From positions 686,001 through 750,000 of the forward strand of contig JAJEKV010000034.1 of NCBI GenBank assembly GCA_021234155.1: a stretch of DNA of 64,000 nt. Reading direction: 5' to 3'. The first letter of the stretch is position 1; each line of letters begins with the position of its first letter. Of the stretch, positions 1 through 15,198 are shown piece after piece. The DNA is from Isoetes taiwanensis. Its lineage: Eukaryota > Streptophyta > Lycopodiopsida > Isoetales > Isoetaceae. The notes below the pieces were generated by a model. The model saw nothing but the letters and a program-made list of their open reading frames with translations. It was not told the origin of the DNA and made no database searches. The position numbers and the translations under genes are program-made.

Positions 1-2459
1 CATCGTCTATTATTATTGAATCAATGCAACTCTTTTTTATCACAGAATAAATTCACTCATGGCTGCAAGGAAGGATATGCTGGTTGGCCTTTTCCTGTCA
101 TACATTTTTGTGGTAGAAGCTTCAAGGTCAGTTCCTCTGGCTAGTTACTTACGGGTTGGGTTGCTCATAAGATTGGAAGCAGCCATATATCACGTCTTTG
201 GCATCTTTGGGAGGTCCCACTCCATGGGAGAATATCACGTCGGATCGAACCCCATTGGCACAGTCAACTGTGCTACAGGAACCGAGTCAATACCCGGGCT
301 ACAGTGTTTTCAAATTATAATAATCTGATGTTTTGATTTAATTGTTCTGAACCTTTAACCATTAATCAAATATGAGTTTTACCCATTGAGTCTTACCCAT
401 TGAATGTTTCAATGTTTTTTTACAGGTATTATGGGTTAGGTTTGTGAGGGCGAATCTCAGCCGTGGATCTGGAGCATATCCTGGGTACGATGCCAGATCA
501 GCGGCCAGCATCTTTTTGGAGAAAAAATGGCCTGCCATTTCCTAAGGTCTCCATAAGAAATCGCTTGTCATTTAGACCATGCATATCCCGGATACGCAGA
601 CCATGCACACCGCCAGAGCAATCAGATGGGATCTATCAACAGGAGACCCAGATCTTCTTGGGCCCTATTAAACAACCTAAGCTTTGCAACAAGCTTTGCC
701 TCACCGCAAGAAGCTTTGCAATCCTGACCGCAAGAAGCTTTGCCTACTCTCCCGCCAAACCCTGTGTCAAGCGCCATGTGAAGCCATGTGAAGCGCCAAA
801 CCCTGTGTCAAACAGAGCCACCATTTCTTGTTCTTCGTCCTCTGTGGCGCCAGATTGCCGACCCAGCAGAACAAACGGATTGCCAGATTGCCGACCCAGC
901 AGATTACCAGATTGCTGCTATTTTTAACAAACGGTTGGTTCAAACCTCTGTTTCCTTTCTGATGCTACAGCTTTTCTGATGCTACCGCCAGCCATCGCCA
1001 GCCATATTACCCTGCTTGCTAACCTTAGCTGCCACACCATTCCTTGTTATGATGCACCAAGATCCGTCTGTGCTTACCGCCCTTCCTCGCCATGATTGGA
1101 TTTGCCTTATCCTGCTCCAACAGCAAACAGCAGCCGCCACAGCCACAAATTAGCGCCATACCTAAACCGTCATAGCCATAAACCACAAACCTGCTCTCTA
1201 CCTGCCTTCATCGCCATACCTCCTCATCGCCATACCTCAAGAAGGGAGCACCCGCTTCTAACTCAGCAGATAGAGCTTCGGCATCATGATGGAGCATGGC
1301 GGCAGCCCAGCAGATTTCTTCCACAGCAGTTGTCACCATTGCCGCACAGGGGAGGGGCGGATAATACTTGGAAAAAGAGAATAAAGACAGCATATTACAT
1401 CTAAATGGCAAGAAGCTCCTCAAAGCCCCTAAAATATACGGATTCCCATACTATACACAAGCGAAATCTTACTCCACACCATTGCATTCCAAATACGAAA
1501 CAAAAAACGGGGAAGTTTATCTAAAATTTAGATTGCAATCTAATAATATCATAGTATCTGTCTTAATGTTTGGGTTTGATTCTTAAAACCTTCCATAAAA
1601 GACTGTATTTATTTTGTTTGTGTTTGCATTCAAAGTGTGCTCTATATTTTGCAGATTGAAATTATCACTAGAGGCAAAAAGAAAAAAGTAGAAGCGGTTT
1701 CTTTTTTTTTAAAGAATGTGGGTGCCACGTGTCAAGGTTTGATTAGTTAAAAAGATATCTACATATAAAGAAGGAAGGAAGGAAGGAAGAATGAGTGCCA
1801 TGTGCCAAGGTTTGATTGCTTAGAAACATGTCTACGTGAAAACCAAACGTGTTGTTTTTGTAAACTTAAAAAAAGTCCACGCATATTTTATTTTGATTTT
1901 CTTGCGAAAACAACACTTGGAAACAACTAATTTAAGAAATAATGTGTCTACTTTTTAATAGCTACATATAATAGTGAGGAAAACAATATTTGAAAATAGT
2001 AATTATTTTTAAATGCAATATGTGGATTTCTTTTAAAACTACACATCTTTCTCTAAGAAAACAATGACAACTTTTAAAAACTACAAGTAGAGGAAAAAAA
2101 CAAAACGCATAGAAAAAGAGAAAAAGATCTGTCTTTTTTACTTCTTCATTAGTAGTAATACATAAATCTATGCGTGTACTTTTCAAAAAAACAACGCATG
2201 ACTTCTTACAAAAACAACAGTGACAAAAAAAAACCACACGTAGAAAAAAACTGATAAAAACAATGGTGAAAAGAAAGGACACGTTGAAAAAAAAGGCCAA
2301 AAGACCACCGTGGAAAATTTCTGCCAAAAAACCACTGTCTCTTTGTGCAAATCCGGATAAACGGGCCACGTGGACTTTTGCGGCCATTTTGGTGTTGTTT
2401 TTGGCATAAAACAACACTTCCGTACAAGTAAAAAACAACTGTGGACCAAAAATTGGGGT

Positions 2460-2460
<1 letters not shown>
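1..2460. other. Unassigned intergenic sequence
   Basis: No open frame here has a recognisable family. Visible structure is limited to short direct repeats: a CCGCAAGAAGCTTTGC block near 672-742, a GATTGCCGACCCAGCAG block near 865-902, and a diverged repeat containing 'caaggtttgatt' near 1733 and 1807. The longest frame (463-927) consists of these repeats and has no domain signature. It may be retroelement debris. Confidence 0.5.

Positions 2461-2502
<42 letters not shown>
2461..2502. repeat. (CT)n microsatellite
   Basis: An uninterrupted CT dinucleotide tract of about 40 bp. It produces Ser-Leu and Arg-Glu frames on both strands that are not genes. Confidence 0.97.
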
Positions 2503-2506
<4 letters not shown>

Positions 2507-2959
2507 TGCATTCGGCCACATGCTGCGTAAAAAATCCATCTCTCGTCACATACGGTTCCTCCCCGAAATGTAATTATTTTTTGGGAGGAGAGGAGAGACG
2601 ATTGTCTCGAGGCTTAACAACCCTCTGTTATTGGCAGATTTTTCTTTGTTTGCGGGATTTTCGATCACGCATCAATTCCGGCCGGCCGGCGAGAGAAAAT
2701 GTGGGATAATTCGATCGTAACGTTCAATTCGGTAAATTGTGGGATATTCAAGCCCTGTATTTCTTGGTTCTTGGGGCTATGTGGGATAATTCATTTCTAG
2801 TTTTCCCTCCCTTTCTTTTCGATTCGGCCACTAAACCATGGATCCGGTCATTCTTGGTATGATTGCCATGCTTTTTCGACTTTGACACTTTCGGATTTGC
2901 ATTACGGAGATACCGTTTGCAGCTATTGGAACTCAATGAGCTCGAAGATCCAATGACCC

Positions 2960-4203
2960 CCTGCTCGATGACGATGTTTTAGAAGACAACAATGGTATGT
3001 TTTTTTTGCGATCTGCGGCGTTAATGGTTCGCGGGTTCCAAAGCGGGGTTAGAAGACCACCAAGAAGATTTTGGATTGCTCCAAGGCAGAGAACACAATG
3101 GGATAATATTGATAACCACGCAGTGGAATTGTATAGCTTCCTTTGAAGATGATATGTGGCACCAATTTTACAGATGAAGAGAGCCACATTTGAGAGATTG
3201 GTAGGTTTAATTGTGCCCTATCTTGTCAGGCCGGTATTAAAGTAAGGCCCCCTGTTGATCCTGTGAAAGCGATTGCTATGGTTACGTATTTTTCTTGCAC
3301 ACGGGGATATGCCCTTACATGTCGGTCAGAGATTTTATGTTGGGAAAGCAACAGTGCAGAAATATACCAAGAAAATCACGCTTGTTTTGGCTTCGAAGAC
3401 AATGCTTTACAAACGTTTTGTTGCAATGCCTACAGGTGCAAGATTAATTCAGTGCATTAAGGAATTCCATGATGCAACGTTGCCCAATATATATATATGG
3501 TGCGGTTGATTTGATCCCATATTTTTTTATGGAGGAAACCCAAAAAAAAGACAATGGGGAAGACTATTACAAGCCCGGACATAAGAGGCATTCATGTCTC
3601 ATGCAAGGAATTGTGACACATAGCAGACTTTTTATAAATGTTTGTGTAACAAGAACAGGTTCTGTCCATGATTCAAACCAGTTCAAGAAGAGCTCCATCT
3701 ATAACAAAATTGCTTCAAAACAAATTTTGCAAGAACCAGTGGTGACTCTTAGTGGCAGAAAACTGAAGAAGGGGCAGCCTACTGATCAAGATGTTCAGGT
3801 AAATATTCCACCTCTTCTATTAGGTGACTCAGCCTATTCTAGCAGGCCCTTTCTCCTTAAAGTTTTTCCTCAAAACCAGGGTGCTTATGGTAAGTTCAAC
3901 AAAAGGATTTGTAGGGGCAGAGTGTGTGTGGAGAATGGATTTGGGATTGTTAAGGAAAAATTCAGAATTCTGAAACACTTGTCCGTGCATGTTGCCAAAG
4001 CTTCCAAGATCATACACGCATGTTGTGTTCTTTGGAACTTCTGTATAATGGAACACAAGGGCTGGGACATGCTGCCAATTGAGGATGATCCTCCACCAGT
4101 TTACTACTATGAAACAGAAGCCATGAATGAAGTCATTAAAAAACAAGGTGATCAAATGAGGCACGTGTTATTTGAAAATCTGGAAGAACATGTGATCCCA
4201 TGA
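2960..4203 (+). pseudogene. PIF/Harbinger-type DDE transposase, frame-broken
   Basis: This is a relic of a PIF/Harbinger (DDE_4 / plant HARBI1-like) transposase, the nuclease that excises and inserts this DNA transposon class. The N-terminal part reads in pieces: a MKRATFERLVG helix near 3175, then a continuous frame at about 3270-3470. The catalytic core is a 244-residue frame starting at 3469. It contains GAVDLIPY (first Asp region), YYKPGHKRHS, RTGSVHDSNQF, LLGDSAYSSRPFLLK (second Asp) and CVENGFGIVKEKFRIL (the Glu). This order and spacing match the family. The frame changes at an ATATATATATA run near 3486-3498, where the protein otherwise reads smoothly, so a TA expansion probably broke it. 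I could not find flanking inverted repeats. Family assignment is strong; activity is unlikely. Confidence 0.85.
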
Positions 4204-5254
4204 TTGTTTTTTTGTAGACAATAAATATTAAATTCAAAAGTCAATTCTTATCCATCTCGCTATCTTTACTTATTTGTCAGGCATTTCTTACATTATGATG
4301 AATAAGTGTTTGAGTTTAGAGCTAAGTTTCCATTTACAGTCTCAAAACATTTCACTTAGAAATACTGAACAACCTGTTACAGAATTAGTGAGTCCTGTGA
4401 CTTCACAATTAGAGAACTTACAAGAGCAGGAAAAATCATTTGTACACAAACAAGTTTGAAAAGAGAAGTTTATATTCATAAAGCAATTAGAGAACTTACA
4501 AGAGCAGGAAAAATCATTTGTACACAAACAAGTTTGAAAAGAGAAGTTTATATTCAAATAGAAAGATTACATGGGCATATAAAGCCCTGTTCAAAATATT
4601 TGAGCATTCCAGAAACATTCTAAGTGAGTCAAATGACTTCACTATACTAAAAACAAGTCTGCACACCTTCCAATGATACCAGGAAATCTGCATTTGTTTT
4701 CATCTGTCAGTTTCCGAGCAATCATATGAGAAAAAAAGAATGGCAGCCATGCCATTTAACAAAAACAAAGGCATTTTATAAAAAGAAAATGCATAACAAA
4801 AAAAAGAGGTGAAGGAGAGTCAGATTCGCATAGAAAGGGGACACAGATCACAAGGAAAGGTTGGACTACGAATTTGATGGAGGCACCACATTTCCTGTAG
4901 CTTCAAATATACACACTCCATATGCCCTGTACGGTGCTAATTGCCTGGATCGTAATCGGCTAATTGCTTCGAGGAATTGGATACTTGTAGCAAGAATAAG
5001 GCGGCCTTGAAGATCAAGAAACAGGGGAAATGGCGCCCCTGGTATTCGGTGTGGGAAACATTTGGGGCGGTTTTTCAAAAATAAAAATTAAGGCTAATTG
5101 TTTGGTTAGTGGGCAATGAAAACCCCTAAAGCCGAATCATCTCGAGGTGAGAGTTGGGTTTCCCACTCTCACCCATCTCTCCATCTCTCCCCATCTCTCA
5201 TCTCTCGTATTCTCTTATTCTCTCTCGTCATCTCTAAGTCGATATGTGGCCAGC
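4204..5254. other. Non-coding, downstream of the Harbinger relic
   Basis: AT-rich sequence without a credible gene. It includes the duplicated 78-bp block listed separately. Nothing else is recognised. Confidence 0.5.
4411..4557. repeat. 78-bp tandem duplication
   Basis: The segment beginning AGAGAACTTACAAGAGCAGG at 4411 repeats almost perfectly from 4489 and ends near 4555. Near identity of the two units indicates a recent duplication. Confidence 0.92.
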
Positions 5255-5461
<207 letters not shown>

Positions 5462-5658
5462 GCCTTGACCTTTGATGTATTTGAACAACAGGGGTTGCCT
5501 TAGGTAGAAGGGGAGTAATTTGTTACATTCTTTGTGAATGTTATTTTTTAGTTTACTTTAAGAGAACAATGTTCACGGTCTTATTTTTAATACTATCATA
5601 CATTTATTGTGTTAAGAATTAGTTTCATTGGGTTTAGCTAAGGCTAAGGTGTTCTACA

Positions 5659-5801
<143 letters not shown>

Positions 5802-7630
5802 TGGATTCTAGAAAGCCAATAATCTGTGTGTTTTTTGAGGTTTTGCCCAAAATCCAGAAAGTCGACCATTCATCCTGTATAAACCATCCTTTGGAAGGTG
5901 TTGTTGAAGGATCGTCAATGCCTAATGAGACGGCTTTGTAAGTAGCCTATTAAAAATCCAAAGTCGTAAGTAAGGGAGAAGAGAACCGCCCGTAGGTATG
6001 CCATGTTGTATCCCAGATCATCCAGATGCTTTATGTTGAACGAAATGCAGGTGGTCAACCAGAAGAAAAGAAACAACCCTCAAGTCGAGACGACGCAGCA
6101 TGGATCCTATGGAGTCCTAAACAAGGTTTCAGAGTCAAGAAATTTGTCTTTCATATTGGAGTTTTGAATAAGAAAGATAAGCAAGGTAAGGTAGAGTTTT
6201 AGGTGGCAAATGATCATTTGATTTTTTGGGTTGTCCAAGGAAAACCCTGTTTAATGTGAGTATGAACATTCTTAAAATATCTTTGGAATAATCTCTTTTG
6301 GAAAAGTCCTCGTCCGATTTTTTGTTTCTTGATTTTTGGAAAAGGGATTTATTTTTCATAGTATACATTGTATTTTTGCTTATACACCATTTTTACTTGT
6401 TAAACCATCGCTTTGACTTGTGTTGGTCAACTAGTAATCAGCGATAATTGGGGGTTTTATTTTGCGATATTTTCAAAGCATGAGGATGGAGTTATCCATG
6501 TGTTTATTACTGGACGAACTGGTTTTATTGGATTACATGCGGCCATACGTGTTTTGAAAAAAGAGAACATGGATAATTGTAGTATGTGTTATCGTCGTCC
6601 ATGGTAGTGTTTTAAATGTAATTTGGTTTTCAACAAGGCCATGTGGAAGCTCATTCCAAGGCTGGAAACAATTCAATTCGTCTATGGGAATTTAGGAGAT
6701 AAAAGAAGTATATTTATATTACATTTATATATTTCTAGTTGGTGTAATGTGGTGGAGGAATCGTTTGTATAGGGTGATATGCTTTTCCAAAAAATGCATT
6801 TGATGAAGTCCTTCACTTTGCTATTGTGGCATTAGTTGGGGAAAGCATGGGGAACCGCTCCGATATATCTTTGACTTGGTATTAGATAAGAGATTTTAGA
6901 AAAAATTGTGCTATTTTTCCTTCTTTCCTAATTAAATTACAAAGATGACTCGTATTAATTCAACTCTTGATAAAATAATGGTTTCATATGGTTTCATGTC
7001 ACAAAGGAAAAAATAAAAGGCATGGTTTACACGTAATATGGCCAGGTGCATGTACCAAATTTTATTGAACTGCTGTATAAATAGGAGGCATCGGATCGAT
7101 TAAAGAGACAGATTCTTAAGACAAGCTTCAGGGCAGACGGATTCACAAAAGCTGTTCGATTGAGTGCTATTGAGGGAGCTGCATAACCACGGAAGCACCT
7201 TGTTATGCTGAAATCGAACCGACTCATTCAAAAAGCATCTGGGGTCTGTAAGCATTCAAATTTCCTTGTGCACTGTTGCAGGAATTGAAACAGCCTGTAG
7301 AGGCTTGTGTTCTGTAAAGACTTGTTGCTCTGGCTTTGTTAGCCAGATTTCTATAACTGCTGTGAATCATCTGATTTCTTGTGCTCTGGCTTTTCTAGCC
7401 GAAATCCTCGACTGCAGCGAATCGCTGATAATCGATGGGCATCTAATTGCATGTGAATTTTCTTTATCCTCTATTACAGTAAGAGATATGGCTGTATGAA
7501 TAGAGGCGGCAGCAAGGCTGTATTTATATCAGCTCTTTTTTATCTGTAAGGTTCGATACAACATTATGTGAAGAACTTGTTGTGAAAAGTTATTTGAATT
7601 TGTGGTTGCTTTGGATACAAAAAAAAACTA
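5802..7630. other. Unassigned sequence, probably including a copia LTR at its right end
   Basis: No supported coding region. The last few hundred bases before 7633 should be the 5' LTR of the copia element whose primer site follows, because the LTR must end just before the primer site ('...aaca'). Its left edge cannot be placed without a second LTR copy. Confidence 0.4.
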
Positions 7631-7634
7631 ACAG

Positions 7635-7646
7635 TGGTATCAGAGC
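7635..7646 (+). other. Copia primer-binding site (initiator Met-tRNA type)
   Basis: TGGTATCAGAGC is the standard plant Ty1/copia primer site complementary to initiator methionine tRNA. The gag start codon lies 9 bases downstream at 7656. This fixes the 3' edge of the 5' LTR at about 7633. Confidence 0.85.
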
Positions 7647-7655
7647 AAGTTCAGT

Positions 7656-8339
7656 ATGGCTACTCGATTTGGAATTTTCCTATTGAGTGCCGTGGATGTT
7701 TATAATGGTGGGTCTGGATTCCAAGTATGGAAATCCAAAGTTAAGAGAATTTTGAAGACTGAAGGAGTATGGGATGTTGTGAAGCCTCCGAAAGATGCAG
7801 ATAAGCTGATGAATGGCCCAAAACGCATGCGATGCATGCATGCGACGCATGCAATGCATGCATGCTCGTCTTGAGCAAGAATGCCGATTCGCTACGCGAA
7901 TCGATGACATAAGCTGCATGAGGCGATGGCAAGGCTCGAGAAGCTGAAGTTGAGCGATGAGGAGGTAAAAAAGGAGAAGAAGGACAAAGCTGGAACATCT
8001 GGTATGTCTGCAGAAATAAACGAAGCAAAGGGTATCATTTGTAGCAAGGTTAGTTCCAGCATTTTGTTGAGGCTGCAAGGATTATCACCGCAAGAGATGT
8101 GGCTGTATCTCCTCAAAAATTATGAAAGTAAGTCATCTTTGCAAATTGATGTTTTGGAAAAGGAACTAAGACGTCTTAAATATCATGATGGTGATAATCT
8201 AGAAGTATTTTTTCAAACTTTGGATATGATAGTGTTTGATCTAAAAGCTGCTGGTGATGTATTATCCAAAGAAGCTGAGATATTAGCTATCTCAAGAGCT
8301 TTCTCAGTATATGATGAGCAGATTGCAAGCTTCACATGA
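7656..8339 (+). pseudogene. Ty1/copia gag (UBN2-type), broken
   Basis: Remnant of a copia retrotransposon gag, the structural protein that packages element RNA. The start ATG at 7656 is followed by MATRFGIFLLSAVDVYNGG, then a GFQVWKSKVKRIL segment typical of the plant copia gag N-terminus. The frame is interrupted between about 7815 and 7925 by a stretch of GCATGC-like palindromes. It resumes with EMWLYLLKNYESKSSLQIDV and RRLKYHDGDNLEVFF, matching the UBN2 core. It stops at 8339 with no zinc knuckle, protease, integrase or reverse transcriptase behind it, so the element is truncated. The second copia start near 63.36 kb is a diverged relative with the same domain order. Confidence 0.85.
7824..7872. 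repeat. GCATGC-rich palindromic tract inside the gag relic
   Basis: Overlapping GCATGC and ATGCAT palindromes occupy about 45 bp and coincide with the break in the gag frame. This is local simple-sequence expansion. Confidence 0.8.
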
Positions 8340-8533
8340 TTCCTTTTTACCTAATTTCTAACCCTATTAAATGGTTGTGATTTTGTTCATTTTCTCTAAC
8401 TAGGAGAGGAATTCTAGAAAATTCTAGAGACTAGCTATTTCTTTATTTATACTCTACATTCTAGACAACTCCTCATTAGCCACTCATGGTCCTCCCCTAT
8501 CAATGTCTATGCCTATTCTTCCTTCATGTTCAA

Positions 8534-10336
<1,803 letters not shown>

Positions 10337-10345
10337 CTTGTTACA

Positions 10346-10525
10346 CAATCGTGGTATTTATCAACCACTGTCATGTTTGAACCAGCATGAAATAAAAAAA
10401 ACTCCGTGTATTTTTTCTCTCAATGTGGTTTTAACATGACACTCACTAAAAAATTCGTTGTCCACAAAAACCTCGTGTATTTTTTTTGGTTCAAACATGA
10501 CAGTGGTTGATAAATACCACGATTG
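10346..10525. mobile_element. Mutator-type MITE A, 180 bp
   Basis: A 38-bp terminal inverted repeat begins CAATCGTGGTATTTATCAAC at 10346 and its complement ends at 10525. It is flanked by a perfect 9-bp direct repeat CTTGTTACA (10337-10345 and 10526-10534). Long inverted repeats with a 9-bp TSD are the hallmark of Mutator-like elements. The core contains 'gtccacaaaaacctcgtgta', closely related to the core of the second MITE at 11.9 kb. It is non-coding. Confidence 0.93.
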
Positions 10526-10534
10526 CTTGTTACA

Positions 10535-11932
10535 GCCTACCTTTGGCCCTGCTGTAAATGATCATATAGTGTTCCAGTTTCCCAAGAGTACCTATGGTAT
10601 CATTGTTATCCAAAACTTTTATCTGCTGCAATTTCCAGTGCTACTACAAAGTTTGATAGGAATCGTTATTCCATTCTCAAGGGTTCCTCCTTTAACTTTA
10701 CCAAAATCCTCTAGACCCAATTCCAAATTTTGCGAAAAATAATTGGCTGCTGTGTTCGTTTCTGTATCAGTGAATACTTTTGGAGCCTCCATCTCTATGC
10801 GATAAACTGACAACTCTCTTTTTGTATTTCGGCAGCTTCGGCGTTTACAGGGCAGGGCAGGGGGCGCAAGGGCAGAGTCTCAGGGATTTAAGAACAGATA
10901 CGATTATTCTTATCCATTTTATGCTTCGTCCGACCTAATGCCTTAAAGATCTGCGGTGTATAAAACGTGTTTTCATTTAGTGAGCCACTGCGAGCTTCTG
11001 TTACAGGACACGATGATATAGGCCAGATCATGCAGAACATTGTGCAAGCTGAATGTCGGTTCAAGGTAAGTATAAAAATGTTGATTCCTCACGAAGATAA
11101 AATGCTTACGATTTACATATTGTAGTTGGCGAATAGGTTGGACTATTGCTGTTGGGTGATCAAGTATCGCAAAAGTTGCACAGATGACAGGTTCAAAGGC
11201 ATGTCATGTCCAATGTATGATGATCGATGGGCTAGTTAGATTGAATTCCTTGCAGACAAAGCCACTTGGAAACATAAAGAAGCTGTTGGAAGAACCAAAA
11301 TGGTGACAGTGAAGAGATGCATGAAATGCCGTTATATGATGTTTTACATTAAGTGACAGTTTTTCACCTCTCTCTTGCAGCTCAACCTACTTCAGCTTAA
11401 CTAAGTATTGTGGTACTGAAGGATGGAGTTTTGAAATGAGCAATGTTCTGGAATTTCCTTTTATTTGCCATTGGACCTGCAGATTAACACATTTCTGTTT
11501 GGGAGTGGTATTAGCGTAAGCTCTCTCAGGGCACCATGTTTGCTGATGTAAGATAGATAGGGAACAAAGATTGTTGAAACAATCCAACATCTCTTTACCA
11601 GTGAAAATTTGGTGCAGAAAAGCGACACAGAAAAGGGAATTTGCTGGCGTATCGGTTGAGAAGGCAGTAGAAAATGCAAGGCAAGAATGCCTCAGCTGGG
11701 AGTAAGCAGTGCATCTTAAGGTGGTTTCCTGCCATGATATGATCTGCTTCAATTGGGAAGGCAGTAGAAAATGCGAGGACAGAATGCGTCAGCTTCAGCT
11801 GGGAGTAAGTATTGCATGTTAAGGTGGTTCTCTGCCATGATATGATCTGCTATGACATGCGCTTCATGCCGTTGGTTGCTTTCACTCATCTGCTGCCAAA
11901 GTGAGAAATAAAACCTTCGTGCTTACGATAAG
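10535..11932. other. Unrecognised sequence between the two MITEs
   Basis: No supported gene. A direct repeat of about 60 bp containing 'ggcagtagaaaatgc' and 'taaggtggtt' occurs near 11661-11740 and again near 11759-11845. A possible donor-like 'caaggtaagt' at 11066 has no recognisable exon beside it. Confidence 0.4.
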
Positions 11933-12114
11933 CGAGCGCCGTAAATATCGGACACTGACATGTTATACCCACGGGCATATCCGTGGTATATCCGTGTGTT
12001 TGACATGTTATAGCCACGCCCAAAAAAAATACACGGCGTTTTTGTGGACTTAGCCGATTTTTTGCCATTTAAGGCTGGGTATAACATGTCAGTGTCCGAT
12101 ATTTACGGCGCTCG
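11933..12114. mobile_element. Mutator-type MITE B, 182 bp
   Basis: Inverted repeats of about 39 bp run from CGAGCGCCGTAAATATCGGA at 11933 to its complement ending at 12114. Flanks are TACGATAAG (11924-11932) and TACAATAAG (12115-12123), a 9-bp TSD with one mismatch. The core has a 'tacacggcgtttttgtggac' segment related to the core of the MITE at 10.35 kb, although the inverted repeats of the two differ. Confidence 0.9.
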
Positions 12115-12123
12115 TACAATAAG

Positions 12124-14560
12124 GGGCAGTGGCGAATGGAGGTGCTTGAACTGTTCACATTTGGGAAAGGTTCACATGGTATTATTGAGTTCTCTGGATG
12201 GCGTCTAACTGGCATTTCTGACAAGCTCCTCGAGCTCCAAATTGTGTGAGAAAGGAAGGAAACAATGATGACGATGATGAGTGGACTGTGTCAAACTGTG
12301 GCAAAGTGATATTTGAAGTTTCTGAAAGGGAAATGCGGGCAATTTATTTATTTATCACTTACAAGAAGGGCAATTTATTTATTTATCACTTACAAGAAAC
12401 TTATCGCGGCGGCTTCTCTTCCTTGACCCCATGTCCTCCACCTACGCAATCATTAGCGCCGGATCTTCAACAAAAATCGCCGGATCAGAGATGTTTTTGG
12501 AAAATCTGGCTGATATTCCAAGGAACGGGACAGGGGAATGGTATCCGCCTATTTGAGTCATGTATTCTATGCAAGAATTCTAGACCATGGTTTTATGCTA
12601 GGCATTATTGTTCCTAGGGGTCGGTTGTGAACATTTCTCTTTAATTTTGTGATGAAGATCATTGAGTAAAGATTATTTTGCTAGCAGAAATGTCTCATGT
12701 GCATACAACATGAGCACTCTCAACTCAGGGATTGTGGTGTCCGAATTCAACTTAGCCGATTGTAGTGTCTAAATATTGCATCATTTCGATCCCTTCTTCT
12801 TAATCACTTTGCATCTTTTTTAACAAAGCTTGTCTCTCTTCTTTGAATGCTCCTCTGGCATCCATGTGAACAAAGCTTTTGTCTTATTCGACTGTTCCCG
12901 TGGCACTGGATTCATGTGTAGATGATGTCTGCTTTGATCCCATATTTAAATGAGAAAAACATACACACCAAATGTCTCTTAATGTGAATTCTGGACACGT
13001 TATAAAACACAATGCAATGCTTATAAGCACCGCCTCCCAACCCTATGGATATAAAAGACAACAGAAGAATCAATTTTTATAAATAATTATTTCCAACAAA
13101 TAGTGAAATGAAGACGAACAAACAACAAACAAATTATGACTGGAGCAAACAACAAACAACAATTTTGGGTGGAGAGATTTGGTGGCACTGCTATTAATTG
13201 GGCTACATTTGGTGGCACTGCTATTAATTGGGACGGATGCTCTTGTGAGACGAATCCATGGAAATAATTTGCATCATGAAGGATCAAAAAGAAAGGAAAG
13301 ACCTACATCATGAAAAATCAGAGAGATCACCCCGAAGAAGAATCCAGAGTGGCAGATAAAACAGTGGAGACAGCGGCAGATAAACAACGACAGATAAAGA
13401 GCGGCAAAATCCAGTCCAGAAAGAATTAGCAGAAGCGATCGGAAGCAAGGATGGGCAGCAAACCCTGCAGGATTGGTAAGCTATATCATCTGTCCTGTTC
13501 TAACATCAACAGAACTTGACTACATCTTCAAATAAATAACAGTGTAATTTCACCCTGTCTTGCTAACTGTCTATTTCCCCTGTTTTGGACAGAGTATATG
13601 GTGAAGCAGCTGTGAATCACGTCACTAAAATACCATCCCTTTCACAACAATGGCTACACACTATTCACAAACAATACGAGAAATGCCATCTAACTCAACA
13701 CGTTACCCAAGCTTGGCCTGTAGAGACTAGGAGACGAAATTCTTTACTCCGGCGCCCAAAGAAATCCACTTAGAACAGAGTCTAAAGAACTTTGGTGAAA
13801 GTCAGAAAGAAAAAATGGGTTTGATCGGCAATGCTCCAAACAGATCAGATCTTAGTAACTCCGCCACACCTAAGCACAAAGTGAAGCTTCCCAGGCGACA
13901 GACGAAGAACCCACCGGAGCGCCCCCCTCTATTCCTCTGTCCTATTCCAGGATCGGCGAAAACCCAGCAGGATTGGCGAGGTGTGGATAGTAACTCTGTT
14001 AAATAGCAAAGCTTTGCAGATGCATGGAGCTGAATTTCCCCTTAATTTTCTATTTCATTTCGGACCAAGGGTTTGTGAGGGGCAGCTATGGAGGCCAAAG
14101 CTCCTACTTGCGATGATTCTGACTCCTTCCACAACCCTATTACGGTCCATTTCAGCACGAAGATTAAGGTGAGAGACGGCTATGGCAGCAGAAAGGAGCA
14201 TCAAACATCGTAATTCATACTCTGCCACAGTGATTGCTTGGAGAGCAAGAAAGGGGAAGAAAGGGGAAGACCGTGTGGCGACCATGCACGTGTCGAGGGC
14301 TGGGGTTGTTTTTTTTTCTTATTTTAGAAAAGTCTAAATAAATAGACGTGGCCACCCTGGGGGCTCTTCTCAGCCCAGAAATATTAGGAGCCAATTTTTA
14401 ATGGGAACAAATGTATCTGCCTTATATAGGTAGTGATAAAGGGAATGAGGCATGCATATTTGTTTAATGGGCCTTGGAGTAACCCAGGTTCGATTCCTGG
14501 AGGCCTTCAACTCTTACATAGCCATTATATATCCTAATAATCGTTATATGATTTGTTTTG
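12124..14560. other. Unrecognised, gene-poor sequence
   Basis: No domain is identifiable. A short duplicated segment containing 'tttggtggcactgctattaattggg' lies at about 13169-13231. A tRNA-like B box (GGTTCGATTCC at 14488) has no convincing A box and could be a SINE scrap. Confidence 0.4.
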
Positions 14561-14563
14561 TCA

Positions 14564-14677
<114 letters not shown>

Positions 14678-14954
14678 CTTAGTTAAATATGTATTACCCA
14701 TAATCCACATAAAGTAGCTTACTTTAGGTTACTCCAAATATTAGAAAATAATCTTTGCATATTATCATAAGAGAGACTCCATTTTGTCGCCCCTTTCACA
14801 AGAGTGTCCGATTTGTTGAGGAAGTTGTAGGTCGTCTTCATGCAAGAGTGTCTAATTTGTTGAGGAAGTTGTAGATCTTCTTCACTACATAACAACTTTT
14901 ATTATTCAATTTCCAATCCAACTTTTATTATTTAATTTCCAATCCAATGCAGCT

Positions 14955-15198
14955 GGACAAGCGGGTTTAGAGACTAGGTTATGAATAATGTTCTTGATGT
15001 GAAGAAAGAGTAGAAGTACCAGAAACCAATCTTCTTATAGCAGTCCAAGACATCCATCTACCACTACTCCAAAGGTGGACAAGCGGGTTTAGAGACTAGG
15101 TTATGAATAATGTTCTTGATGTGAAGAAAGAGTAGAAGTACCAGAAACCAATCTTCTTATAGCAGTCCAAGACATCCATCTACCACTACTCCAAAGGT
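14955..15198. repeat. Two 122-bp tandem units
   Basis: The block starting GGACAAGCGGGTTTAGAGAC at 14955 repeats from 15077 with no visible difference, ending at CCAAAGGT in both. Upstream (14800-14950) are shorter repeats containing 'tttgttgaggaagttgtag' and 'caatttccaatcca'. These look like replication-slippage products next to the LINE 3' side. Confidence 0.93.

Noticed and set aside
14455-14515. tRNA gene suggested by GGTTCGATTCC
   Set aside because: No A box at proper spacing and no cloverleaf; at best a SINE fragment.
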